Shown: in pieces, positions 1-41,657 of the stretch
Layout: every line of letters starts with the position of its first letter
Position numbering within the stretch: the stretch's first letter is position 1
Assembly (NCBI RefSeq): GCF_036370855.1
Contig: NC_088117.1
Location: 8,804,001-8,868,000, forward strand
Length of the DNA stretch: 64,000 bases
Direction of reading: 5' to 3'
Origin: Dromaius novaehollandiae
Taxonomy: Eukaryota; Chordata; Aves; Casuariiformes; Dromaiidae
Program-made: the position numbers and the translations under genes
Notes under the pieces: generated by a model
Told to the model about the DNA's origin: nothing
What the model saw: the letters and a program-made list of their open reading frames with translations, nothing else
The model's database searches: none

Positions 1-31498
<31,498 letters not shown>

Positions 31499-33595
31499 CA
31501 GAAGCCAAGTTTAAAAAAAAAAAAATCACAATGGGCCAAAGCCAACTGTGGAGAGAATAATAGCATGTGTGGACTGACAAAGGACTGGGGCCTTCAGGTT
31601 AGAGATGTGCAAAAGACACAGACTGATAATGGATGCCCCAGCTCCAAAGAGCAGGGCTGTGGTCAAGAGGCACTTTCCACCCTCTTAACCCAGGTTCCCT
31701 GTGACTCATATACTCACAATCGTCTTATCTGTGGAGTTCTTGCCTTGTGGACTACAAGTCTAAATGCTGATGTCACACCATGCCTTCTTATTAATATTTT
31801 ATTGTTCCGGACAGGCCATTAAGACTGAAGCGAGACTGGTGGACGCTGAGATGCTGTCCTCCTCGGGAGGACTTCCTACTGCATTTTCATTCCCTCCCTC
31901 TGCCCCACTGTACATGAGGATGAGTGTTTGAATAGCAATATACCCACGGCTTTTCTTGGGGGAGTTGCAGCACATAACCCTGGCCTGAGTCGGACATTTA
32001 CTGATGTTAATGCAACAGATTGGGAGCTTGGGAGGTGTGGGGCGGGGTGGGGGGGACTTTTAATGTAACTTTTTAATGACAGAACACTACAAGTGATGTT
32101 TACTCAAATTCTTCCTGTGATTCCACCTGCTGCCCTTCATAGCTGTGTTTTCAGCAATTCCGTAATGTTGTTGAGCCCAGATGAGTTGCTTGGGTTCAAA
32201 ATTTTGTAAACAGCACCCACTAATGTAGTGGCACGGGAGCCTGTTTGTGGATCTCTCTTGGTAGCGATGAAGGACTGGAGAAGGTCTGAAGAAGGAGGAC
32301 ATTGCTGTCATGCTCTTGTGAGATTTAACATCAGCTGGGCTGGAGTCTGGGGTGGAGGGTTGCCGAGCGGGTCTGGGAGCAGTAGGCTGGTGCTGAGCAA
32401 GGAATTACTGCATCGCTCAGTGAGGGACGGAGAGGTTGCAGCAGGGAGAGATAGCTTAGGATGAGCTCGAAGATACCGCTGTGCCTCCAGCGGCTGTTTC
32501 AGCTGAGTTTGCACATTGCAGACGGGCAAGAGCTGCTGTTTGTCTAGTTGAATTTCCAGCCACTTCTGTTCTATGAGCTCCAGAGGAGCAATGAGCAGAG
32601 GTAAGAGCTGTATTGGAGCTGCTTTCGGCTCTCCCACAGAGTCCTGTGCTTCGGGGGGCGGTGACACCTCCCTTTCTGTGCCAATGCTAGATCCCATTGA
32701 AGAGCTCAAATGCCAGTGCTTTGGGGCTGAAGCCATCCGTCACCTTCATGCCCATGTGGTTCCATCCAGCATCAAACAAGGATCTGTGAAGACTGCGGAC
32801 ACTTCTCTTGGGGGCATCTCCCAAGGCCACTGCCACAAAACGCTGACAGCAGGACTCCTGTGCTGCCTTTCCAAGGTCCTGTGACCTTCCCAACTAATGC
32901 AACACGACTGGGAACTAACTGTGACTTGTGACCATAGTGAAAGAACAAGGTTTAGGGCTATTAACAGTGCAATTTAACTCCTTTTAACAGTTCCAAACGA
33001 GGAAAAAAACACCATTTTTCCATGTCCTGTTCTCCCTGTAACTCTTGTGACCCCTATTGTGTATCTTAAACACTAATTGCCTTCAATTGTATTTTATTAT
33101 TTTCTCTTTGGAACTGTTTGTTTTGTATATGATTTCCAGTAGTTCACTCTTTTGTGTGTTCACGCCACTTCTCGCCCTCACAAACAGCCGTGACTTAACA
33201 CATGACAAATGTTTAAGAGAAAATACACACTTCTGCCACAGGCTGCCTTTAAAAATGTAAGAAAAAAAAAATCCTTGGACTGTCTCTTTCCTGGAGGTAC
33301 TGTTTTTACTTTGATAACATATTGTGCCACTATATTATACATTTGTATCTCGTTATTACACACTTTTGTAGACTTGTCTTTTATACAGTGTGTAAATAGC
33401 TCTGTCCTTCATCTCTGTGATACTTAAGGGGGTTGTTTCCCCTTTATTTTGGTCCAGTACAGATTGTTTCTGTACATGACTTTCAATTCTTCCTCCTCTC
33501 TTTCTGTGTTTCATTTTTTTGATTCATTTTTTTATTCCAGTCTCTGTTGCGTAGTATATTTAAAAATAAATCAATGTTGAGGAAAACTTGTGTTT
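31499..33595 (+). other. ABL1: ABL1 3' untranslated region
   Basis: Sequence after the TAG stop up to the first canonical poly(A) signal, about 2.1 kb. It starts with an A-run, is mixed in composition, and becomes U-rich over the last 500 bp. Open frames in it (for example at 32228-32884) show no family resemblance and are treated as chance. The exact 3' end is inferred from the signal. Confidence 0.8.
33565..33570 (+). terminator. ABL1: ABL1 poly(A) signal AATAAA
   Basis: First canonical AATAAA after the stop codon, lying in a U-rich tract and followed about 20-30 bp later by a TGTTTGTCTG (GU-rich) element. This is the layout of a cleavage site, so transcripts probably end near 33585-33600. 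Confidence 0.75.
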
Positions 33596-33795
33596 GTCTG
33601 TTAACAAGGCTTTTCAAACCCGGTTACCTCTCCCCAGACGCTGCACTTGAAAAGAGGCATTCCCTGTTCCAGTGGTTCCTGGGGGCCTTCTGGGATGCCG
33701 GCTGCTCGCAAACAGGCGGCAGTGAGTTGCTAGATCCTTTTGACCTAGCTTTGAAAACTCAGGAAAGTGCAAAACAAAAAAAAAAGGTGCAGCAG

Positions 33796-33801
33796 AATAA
33801 A
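33796..33801 (+). terminator. Possible distal ABL1 poly(A) signal AATAAA
   Basis: A second AATAAA 231 bp downstream of the first, preceded by an A-run. It could serve as an alternative distal site or be unused. There is no strong GU element nearby. Confidence 0.3.
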
Positions 33802-34309
33802 GACTACGTTGTCACCTGTTTCAAGGCAAAGACTTTGTTGCTTTGAATGAAATTTAAATCATGGGTTTGACTTTAAACTTGCCTTCCAAATGCTGTTGTT
33901 AATTCAGTTTGTATTCTGTGTTTCAGCTGCCATTGGGGTTTTTTTTCCTTCTCTGCTGCGAAACGACCCGTGAGTTTCTCTTCTCGAGCAGTTCTGGCTG
34001 CTCCCTCCCCAATCCCTCGCAGCACAGCAGCCGTTTGAGACACGCTTGGCACGATGCTCTGAACACCGACCGGGAGCAGAGAGCTTCCCGCTCGGCTCAG
34101 ATGTTGTCAAGCCGTACGGCCACAGCGCTCTCACTTTGCAGGTTTTCTGTCTAAAAAAATTGAGATAATGTTTCCAGAAGTCTGTCTTTATTTCCTGTTT
34201 TCAGACTACCTTGGGCCTTTCCAGCAAATCTTAATGGAGGGACTGTACTAGGATGCTTGGTGCCTCGTGCTGAGCGATGTCTAAAGTGAGACAGACTCTG
34301 CCTTGAATA

Positions 34310-34445
34310 ATGAAGATGCTAAACAGACGGTAGAAAAGGATGAGAAGGAAACAAAGGCAGATCAAAGTGAGAGTGCTGTGCCCCGGGTCACGGGATCGCT
34401 CCGTGACATAGCAAGGTTAGGACTCAGGTCGCCTAATTTTTAATC
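34310..34445 (-). mobile_element. Degraded MIR-like element, reverse orientation
   Basis: Read on the plus strand it runs gatgagaaggaaacaaaggc, ggtcacgggatcgc, gtgacatagcaagg, ttaggactcaggtcgcc. This matches the reverse complement of the MIR body (gatgaggaaactgaggc, aaggtcac, cacagctagtaag, gattcgaacccaggtc). It is heavily diverged. Confidence 0.6.
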
Positions 34446-35264
34446 TGCTCCTCAAGTCCCTGGTGAAATGTGGCAGGTTTGACGCAGGGACATGATCCCT
34501 CGTGGAGCATGAGAACAAGGCTCATCAGAAGGCTTGTCTTGCTGTGACCGAGATTGCATCATGCTGCTTCTAAATTAGCATACAGAAGAAGAAAAGAAGA
34601 GCAGGAGGATGCTGTTGGCAAGTATAAATTTAATTAATGGCCTGCATTTAGCAAGTCCCAGGCTACTTTTCAACAAACTGGTGGTGGTCTGTGAACACGC
34701 ACACAAAGTGCCAAGGGGTTGATGGTTGTTTTGCGACAGTGACCCTTGGCAAAAACCAAAGTCCAGGCTGCTCTTGGTCTACATCTCTAGCACCAAGACT
34801 TGAATGCGATTAATAGCTGTGGGCTGCGAAGCTTAACCTGTCCCTAAATACAATCATTCCTGATGGCTTTCACATCTGCTTCCTTAGGGAATGGTCTGTG
34901 GTATCCCAGGCAGGCAGAAGTCAGTTGGCCTGGCTGGGGAAAGCCCCTGGATCTGCAGGGTTGGAAGTGAAAGAGGGGGATTAAAGGCTAAATTTAGCCA
35001 AGTACAGTTGGAGTTGATTTAACAGATCAATGCATTTAACAGGTTGATTGCTCCAATTTTCAAGGCTATTGAGCTTGAAAGTGAGAGTGCTCTGGGGGAA
35101 AAATAGCTGTTTGTGTTGGTTTGGGTTTTGTGTCTCGGAAATTACAATGTTCGCTCTTAAGTTTTCCTTTAATGTCATCCTGCCCCTTAGTTGCAGCTTT
35201 GCTGAGAAGTTGCTTGTCACAAGATGTAAAATACGGTCGGTGTTGTTCACTCTCTCTTTTTCTC

Positions 35265-35296
35265 CAAAAAAAAAAAAAAAAAGAAAGAAAGAAAAG
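35265..35296 (+). repeat. A-run with GAAA repeats
   Basis: About 18 A residues followed by AAAG/GAAA tetranucleotides. It is a simple low-complexity tract. Confidence 0.9.
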
Positions 35297-36344
35297 CAAT
35301 GCCCGGTGAGGCAGCCTGTCTCGCAGAAACGCTGCTGGACAAGCGGCGCTCCCAGGCTTGCGGGAGGGTTTGCCCGCTCCCTGAGATGAGCTGGAGTGAA
35401 CTGACAGCCTGTTCCCTGGTTTGACAGTAATCCTCCTATGATTGAAGGGAGAGGAAAATACACTCAGCTCTGTGTCACCGTTGGAGAGAGGCTTCGCTGC
35501 ATCACGCGTGCACCTGGGAGAGCAGCCTGGCCCTGCAGAGCCCCCGGGGCCCCCCCAGCCTCTCGGGCTCCGAGGGAGAATCCCAGCCCGGGCTGTTTGC
35601 TCCTAGCTCCACCGGCTTTTCCGGTCGCTCCTGTTGCCGTTTATGCGCGGAGGGGAGACCTGGCGAAGCGCGGCGGTGCTGGTGGGGCCGGGGCGAGGGT
35701 GGTACCTGGGGAAGGGGAGGACAAGGGGGCCTTTTGCAGAGCATCCCAGCAGCCAGGGGTCTGCTGGAGCGAGGATCTGCCACCCGCCCTGGCCCGGCCA
35801 AACGAAAGCGGCTCTGTGCCGTTCGGTGGGCAGTTGGGTCGGAGCTGGCCGGCTCCCAAAGGGGCTGGAGGTCAGGATGGTGCCCCGGGGGCTTTTGCCC
35901 CCGTGGAGGGGGCCGGTGTCACCCCTGGCCTCCAGCTGCTGTGGCAGAGCAGCCTGGGCGCGTGCGCCGACGGCCGAAGCCCGGCTCAGCCCTACCTGCC
36001 AGGTAAGCACGGTGGGAAGCCCTGGCTTTTAAATAAGTCATGAAAAGGCATTTGGTGAGTGCGCTTCAACCACGGCCTCGCTAAACACGTGTCACCATCG
36101 CGCTGCTCTGGCCCTGCTCCTCCGCTGGCCTCGCTGGGGGAAGCCGGGTGCTCGGCCCGGCCTCAAGCAGCAGCTTCGCCCCCCTCTCCAACGCGGACGG
36201 TGCCGCCTCGCCCAGCTGTGATCCGTCACCGCAGAGCCGAGGATTCCCAGCCCTTGCTTTGCTCCGCGGCTCCTTTTCCCCTTCGCCGCTCCCTCCCCTC
36301 CCTCCCTCCCGCTTGCAGCGCAGGGTAGAATTGATCGGTGCATG

Positions 36345-36350
36345 TTTATT
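36345..36350 (-). terminator. QRFP: Possible QRFP poly(A) signal
   Basis: TTTATT on the plus strand reads AATAAA on the QRFP strand. It is the nearest canonical signal downstream of the QRFP stop, about 1.35 kb away. A nearer non-canonical signal may be used instead. Confidence 0.35.
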
Positions 36351-37698
36351 GATGACGAATGCTCAAAAGAAAGGGGAAAAAAAGAAATGTTGCCATAGAA
36401 ACATCGATGGCGCTCTGGCTGCCGGCGCCTGTGTCCCCCGGCCCTGCGGCCTCCGGGAGGGCGGCAGCGGTGGTGGCAGCCCCTCCAGCGTGACCTCCAC
36501 GCGCTGCCTTGGCATTGCACGGGCCGAACTGCGCTCCCGCTTTGTCGCTGCCGGTCCGGAGCCCTTCCCGGCCCGTGGGCGCCCAACCCAGCGTCGCTCC
36601 CTGGGGCACCCTGCTCTTGGGCCTCCATCAGTCGCCCCGACGGCTGGTTGACCCATAGCTGGCACCTGCCGTCTCCAGCACGGTCTGACTCAGCCCTCAG
36701 CTGTGCGCCGCTCCCCCGGGAGCGCTGGTGCCAGCCCTGGCAGAGCCGGGATTAAGTGGTCTGTCTGCTTGATGCATATTGCAACGCACCTCCCGGAGCC
36801 TGATTTTTTTTCTTTTCTCCAGACAAGTCTTGACACGCTCTTTGATTTTGAGGGTGCAATTTAGCGCTTGCAAATAATTGCCCTGCTTCATTTTTGTGCC
36901 TGCAATGAAGCATTAGCAGTCGTTAGGTGTCCGGCCTCCCGATAGAGCCTGCGAGCCAGGTAGTTAGACCTCTGCTTACTAATCTCTCTGCCTGCAATGG
37001 CAGGCACAAAAGCAAACATAGCTGTTGGCGTTGGCAGAGCTAAATCTGCAAAAAGGAGTAAAAAGGCACCGAAGAGCCAGGGTTGTTCTTCACAGCCGTG
37101 TACGTGCTGGCTTTTTGGGCTGACTCCTCGCAAAGCGGCACCTTTGCCAGTGGTGGAGGGACCTGGAGAGGAGGTGGGCACCAAACGCGGGTGCTGGTGG
37201 CCCCGGCTAGGTGCGGTGGCTGTGGTTTTGGCCTCTCTGGGCCCGAGTGTTTCTGCAGCAGCTGGGAACGGGCACTGGTGAGGCTGGAAGGGGGTTGTGA
37301 AGGGCCCAATCCTCAGACGAGTGCCGGGGTTATGTGACAGCGATGCCGAGGCGGCACTGATGGTCGGTCTCTGGATCGGGTCAGGGAGCCAGCAGCGTGG
37401 TGGGACCGTGCAGCGGGACGGGTGATGCCGGCTCGGGGATTTCGGCCGGGAAAGGGGGCACTGGTTTCTTTTCAAGACCCCTCCCTCCCCGTTCGCTGCA
37501 GCACGGGAACGGGGATGTGCACCGGGGCAGAGCGGCAAGCGGAGCGAGCGTGGTGACCCCCTTCCCTGGGAAAATCCCACCACCAACAACCCCCCCCACC
37601 CTTTCGTCCAAGCAAAACTAGTGAGATGACGGAAGGACGGGGTCGAAACACCTCCCCCGGGGAGACCTCTCGGAGGGGCCGCGGCCACGTCCGGGCCC
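36351..37698 (-). other. Downstream flank or 3' UTR of QRFP
   Basis: Region between the possible poly(A) signal and the QRFP stop codon. Most is GC-rich. An AT-richer islet at about 36740-36960 carries several transcription-factor-like motifs and is listed separately. No coding sequence was recognised. Confidence 0.5.
36740..36960. promoter_or_regulatory. Candidate regulatory islet downstream of QRFP
   Basis: An AT-richer patch inside GC-rich DNA contains GATTAAGTG (NKX2/PITX-like core), ATGCATATTGCAA (POU/octamer-like), CTTTGATTTTGA (TCF/LEF-like) and GCAAATAATTG (homeodomain-like). It has no coding potential. Function is inferred from motif density only. It may equally be part of the QRFP 3' UTR. 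Confidence 0.3.
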
Positions 37699-38025
37699 TC
37701 ATCTCCCGAAGCGGAAGGTGAAGCCCCCTTTCTTCCGGCTGTAGCCGCTGAGCTCCTCGGCCAGGTCCCCCAGCGTGCTGCTGCGCTTCCCGTCTCCGGC
37801 GGCCGGGACCCCGGAGCGCTCCTGCCTCCCGAACCGGAGCCGTGCGGCGCCGAGCACCATGCTCAGCTCCTCGCCGGGCCCCGCGTCCTCGGCCGCTGCT
37901 TGTCGCCAGCTCGGCCCCGGCCGGGCCCCCTCCCTGGGGTCTCCGGGCTCCTGCTGCTCTCCGGCAGGGAAGCAGCTGCCCAGGCTCAGCAGGACGAGGC
38001 AGGACAGGGAGTAGGATGCTCTCAT
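37699..38025 (-). CDS. QRFP: QRFP prepropeptide (26RFa/43RFa RFamide neuropeptide precursor)
   Basis: This 108-aa secreted precursor yields RFamide peptides that act on the receptor QRFPR (GPR103) in hypothalamic control of feeding and energy balance (family knowledge). Residues 1-18 form a hydrophobic signal peptide (MRASYSLSCLVLLSLGSC). The start at 38025 was chosen over the in-frame ATG at 38037 because it aligns with the mammalian start and follows a splice-acceptor-like sequence. Residues 63-67 are LRFGR, a potential amidation and cleavage site. Gln68 after it could become the pyroglutamyl N-terminus of the long peptide (68-106, 39 residues). Lys80-Arg81 would release a 25-residue 26RFa-like peptide (82-106) ending KGGFTFRF, with Gly107 as amide donor and Arg108 before the TGA stop. 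LAEELSGYSRKKGG is near-identical to mammalian 26RFa. The overlapping 195-codon frame on this strand (37472-38059) is a shadow. Confidence 0.95.
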   Translation of the reverse strand: MRASYSLSCLVLLSLGSCFPAGEQQEPGDPREGARPGPSWRQAAAEDAGPGEELSMVLGAARLRFGRQERSGVPAAGDGKRSSTLGDLAEELSGYSRKKGGFTFRFGR

Positions 38026-38045
38026 CTGCGAGAACACAGGAATGG
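38026..38045 (-). other. QRFP: Splice-acceptor-like sequence directly before QRFP ATG
   Basis: On the minus strand the sequence reads TTCCTGTGTTCTCGCAG immediately followed by the ATG. This fits a 3' splice site, so the 5' UTR would lie in a separate exon upstream (higher coordinates). The upstream exon was not identified. Confidence 0.55.
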
Positions 38046-39507
38046 AAATAGGTGGCCATTAGTGCAGCGCATCATTGAGCAGCGACCACGGCTAAAGCCT
38101 CTGCTGTCTCCTTCCAGCCTCCTTTTCCTGGGCTTTTTGGCAACTTTCTGCTAACAAATTGCAACCCTGCAGCTACTCATCTGGTGCGCGGCCAAGAGCC
38201 GGGCTCTGCTCGGCCAGGGGTGGCTGCGCGGGGGCTATTAGCCAGGTCGGATGCGGGGATGCGGAGCCACGTGCTGCTCTTAGAGGCACCGCGGGGAGAC
38301 CTTAAGTGCGTTCACCTGAGCCGTCCTCGTGCCGGCAGCGCCCGGCTGCTGCGTGTGCAGGGAGAGGGGCTCGGGGCCGCGCTGCTGCCGGGCAGGGTCT
38401 AGCGAGCCGGGCGCCCGTGGGGCTGCACGCGGCTCCGTGCACGGGCCGGGGTGACCTTGAGCGCTGCCAGGGCTGCTCTGCACTGCCTCTCCTGAAAACT
38501 GAGCGAGGGGAAGTGGCTTTTGTTCTTTCATACTGGCCCTGTTGTCTTAAAAGCCCCGGCGCTCACACGGCTGGAGCGTGCGGCTCCTCGCAGGCTGCAT
38601 CGCCCGTTGGGCAAGTGCAAAACGGGCAGACGATTTCTGCTGCAGGGACACGCGGCCGCGAGCCACTCACCTCCGTGTCCTGGGCGATGCTCCCAGCACC
38701 GGCGGCCCCTGCGGCGGCTGCTGCTGCCTGGAAGGAGCCACCGGCTTCACCCGCCGTTAAATACCCGCGGGCGCTAATTGCCGCGGTGCCCTTGAGCTGG
38801 GCTGGGCCGCGGCGGGAGGGGACGGGCAATGCAGCATGCCCATGAGGCCGGGGCGGCCCCACCGTTGATTAGCCAGGCTGCAACGCGCCTCCTTCGTCTG
38901 CCGCCTCGCTCGGGGGAAGGCTGGACGGCGAGCCACGCTGCTGGCATGCTCAGCGCTGCCGTCGGCTCACGGCGAGGGGCTGGGGACGGGGGTCTCACCG
39001 GGGGCACGCGTGTCTCCATCCCCCTGGGCTGGCCCTGCCCATCGGCATCTCCCTTGCGCGGCGGCCCCAGGCCCCGGACTTGCACGTGTCCAGGCAGCTG
39101 CACCAGGACACCCTGTGCCCCCGCGGGAGCAGCCGGGGGGCCGAAGCCCCCGGGGACGGCGGTAATTTGGCCCTGCTCTCTCTTCGCTGTCACCAGAACA
39201 TCTGGTCCTCCGGGCAGCGGAGCCGAGCGCCAAGACGGACCGCGAGGAAGGGACGTGTGCGAAGGCGGAGGGTCACCACCCCCTCGGAGCTGGCAGAGCA
39301 CCTCGCTCCCCCCCCGCTCCTGTCGCAGACGCCTCCGCGCCGCCTCGCCAAAGGTAGGCTGGGAAACGGGCTGCTGGTGCCGCACCAGCTCCCCTGTCCC
39401 AAACCCCGCGGAGCGGCGCGGGGCGTTCCAGCCACGGTGGGAGGGGATGGCGGTGTTATGGTTTGCAGAGGAGCCCAGTTTTCCCCCTTTCCAGAGGAAG
39501 CTCAGGG
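38046..39507. other. QRFP-FIBCD1 intergenic region, left part
   Basis: GC-rich, with many overlapping open frames on both strands and none family-like. It should contain the QRFP promoter and any upstream exon, but I could not place them. No repeat was recognised before the minisatellite. Confidence 0.6.
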
Positions 39508-39834
39508 CTGCAGCGTGATTTCTTTTCCCCTTGGTTGCAGCGTGATTTTTTTTCCCCTTGGGTTGCAGCATGATTTTTTTTTCCCCTTGGTTGCAGCGTG
39601 ATTTTTTTCCCCTTGGGTTGCAGCGTGATTTTTTTTCCCCTTGGTTGCAGTGTGATTTTTTTCCCCTTGGGTTGCAGCGTGATTTTTTTTCCCCTTGGTT
39701 GCAGCGTGATTTTTTTCCCCTTGGGTTGCAGCGTGATTTTTTTCCCCCTTGGTTGCAGCGTGATTTTTTCCCCCTCCCCGGGCTGCAGCGTGATTTTTTC
39801 CCCCCCGGGTTGCAGCGTGGTTTCCCCCCGGTTG
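39508..39834 (+). repeat. 27-bp minisatellite, about 12 units, dimeric pattern
   Basis: Tandem units of the form TTGCAGCGTGA, then T7 or T8, then CCCC, then TTGG or TTGGG. Units 3-8 alternate between T7/GGG and T8 (one T9)/GG, so 27-bp monomers pair into a 54-bp higher-order repeat. The right-hand units (after 39740) are more C-rich and degenerate. Because 27 is divisible by 3, several frames stay open and give false 9-residue repeat proteins (GKKSRCNPR on the minus strand, FFPLGCSVI on plus). The array ends about 115 bp from the FIBCD1 poly(A) signal, outside the predicted FIBCD1 transcript. Each plus-strand unit resembles a polypyrimidine tract followed by CAG. Confidence 0.95.
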
Positions 39835-39929
39835 CTCGCACTGGCCGCATGCAGCAGGTCGGGGATTCCTGCTCCGCTGCCACCGCTGCGCGAGGGGGCC
39901 GCGGCCCCGGGGGGTGCGGACACGGCGCT

Positions 39930-41657
39930 CGGTAACGATGAGTTCCCTTTATTGAGGAGCAGAGAAAGTCCACATGTACAGCGTCGGACACCAAGCACAC
40001 ACGAGCTAGACTTCACCGTACTGCTAAACAACACGACCCGGCCGAGACCCGGCAGCACCGCGACGTCCCGGCAGCACCCGGCCGGGTAGGGACGACCCCG
40101 GGAACCGCGGCGCGGCAGCTTGGCATCGGGGCGAGGGGCCGGGGGCGGCCGGCCCGCCGGTGCCCGCAGCTCCGCTCGCCGGCACTGCCCGGACGACCCT
40201 GCACCTCGTCGGGGAGGCGGCACCGCGGGCGGGTTTCGGCCTGATCCGGGGCTGCGGGGCGGCACGTGCGCTCCGGGAGCGAATCCGCGAGGATCCGGCG
40301 TTGCGGACGGCGTTAAACAGCTCTCGTGCAAGTCGAAACAAACTCCCCAGGGCTCCCGGGGAAGCATGGCTGCACGCGCAGCCCCCGGCCCCAGCGCGCC
40401 CGCGGGGGGACCAGCCGGCCCCGAGCTCCTCGGCCCGGGGGCAAACGCTACGAAACCTAGTTACACCGAACCCGCTGGAAGAGATTAAAAAAGAAAAAAG
40501 GAAACCGTGGGCCGGACGCGGTGGCGGCGTGCCCTGCGCAGGGGCCGTGGGAAGCGCCCGGCACAGGGCGAAGCTGCGGCCATCCCCGGTGCACGGGGCT
40601 GGTCCCCGCTGCCTGGCGGAGGGGAGGGGGCTGCCGGCAGGCAGGGGGGCTCTCCCGAGGGCACTCGCTCTTCCAGCACGTGCTCTTAGGCGGGGAAGGC
40701 TTAAAAAAAGGGAGAAGCGCCCAGGGAAGCCTAAATCTGCCACTGGCAGGCCCATGAGCCTTGGATCTCTCTTTGCTGCTCTCCCCCCCGCGTGCTCCCC
40801 GGGCGCCGAGGCAGAGCCCTGCAGCACCCAGTGTGGGGCCCTGCTGCTGCCCCCCGCTCCCGCGCCGGCAGGGAATGCCGTGCAGGGTGCCCGGGTCTCC
40901 GCTCCCCCCCGTGCCTTGCTCTGCTCCCTGCTTTTCCCGGTCTCCAGGTGGAAGTGCTCGCTGGGATGCTCCGGCGTGAGGGTGCACGGGGAGCTGCTTT
41001 GCGCCTGCCCTGCCGCCCCCCGGGACCCCAAGGGGCCGCGGGCTCCGGGAGCCCCTCGGCAGCTCCCCCGGCGGGCGCAGGCTGCAGCCCGGTCACCGGC
41101 GCCCTGCCGACGCGGAGCCCCGTTTTGCAAAACCCTGATGGGATTTAGAGCAACGAAAGGCTTGGAGCATCCTCGGGTGCAGAGCCAGAGTGCGGCTCAT
41201 CGCGGACGGAGGAGAGCCGGAGCAGCTGTGCTCTCCCGTGCTCGCCCGCTGAGGAAGCCGAGGGTTTCGAGGAAGGTCGTGGCTGTCCCGTGGCTGAAGT
41301 CGAGCGGGTCTGTGGGGTGGGAGGGAGCTGTGAAAGGCCCCGCGCGTGCCGGCAGCCGGGCCGTTTGCCCCACGGTCCCCCTCCTTTCGGCTGCGAGATG
41401 GGGGGGACGAGTCCCTCCTGCCCGCTCGCAGCTTCGGCCCTGGCTGCCGGGCCCGAGGACACGGGGCAGGGAGACGTTGCAGGTTGTCTCTTCCCAGCCG
41501 CAGGGATCCCGCGGGGGAGAGGAGGCGAGCGCTGTCCCGGCGGGATGCCGGCAGCCGGCCCCGGAGGAAGACATCAGCCCGGCGGCGCGGGATGGGGCCG
41601 GGGCTGGGGGCAACGGGGCAGGCAGGGGGGCGGGCGGGGGGGGCTCGTGCCGTCCGG
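39930..41657 (-). other. FIBCD1: FIBCD1 3' untranslated region
   Basis: GC-rich sequence between the FIBCD1 stop and its first poly(A) signal. Long frames through it, including a 504-codon plus-strand frame at 40160-41674, have biased Pro/Ala/Arg/Gly composition and overlap the FIBCD1 terminal exon antisense. I treat them as non-coding. Confidence 0.7.
39948..39953 (-). terminator. FIBCD1: FIBCD1 poly(A) signal
   Basis: TTTATT on plus reads AATAAA on the FIBCD1 strand. It is the first canonical signal after the FIBCD1 stop, giving a 3' UTR of about 1.7 kb with cleavage expected near 39930. Confidence 0.7.

Larger units (their letters stand above)
33600..36340. other. ABL1-QRFP intergenic region
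   Basis: No gene was recognised. The left part is AT-rich and contains a MIR-like copy (34310-34445, minus) and an A-run with GAAA repeats (35265-35296). From about 35.4 kb the sequence becomes GC- and CpG-rich. Long open frames between 35438 and 36650 occur on both strands in several overlapping frames, which is typical of GC-rich non-coding DNA. None resembles a known protein. Confidence 0.7.

Noticed and set aside
35438-36651. Possible additional gene between ABL1 and QRFP
   Set aside because: Several overlapping frames on both strands, no domain, no conserved gene known between these neighbours. Explained by CpG-rich composition.
37472-38059. 195-codon minus-strand frame overlapping QRFP
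   Set aside because: Out of frame with the conserved RFamide precursor and Arg/Gly/Ala-rich. It is a shadow.
38774-40367. Long minus-strand frames with repeated GKKSRCNPR/GEKKSRCNQ residues
   Set aside because: They are translations of the 27-bp minisatellite in frames kept open because 27 is divisible by three. There are no splice or start signals and no family resemblance.
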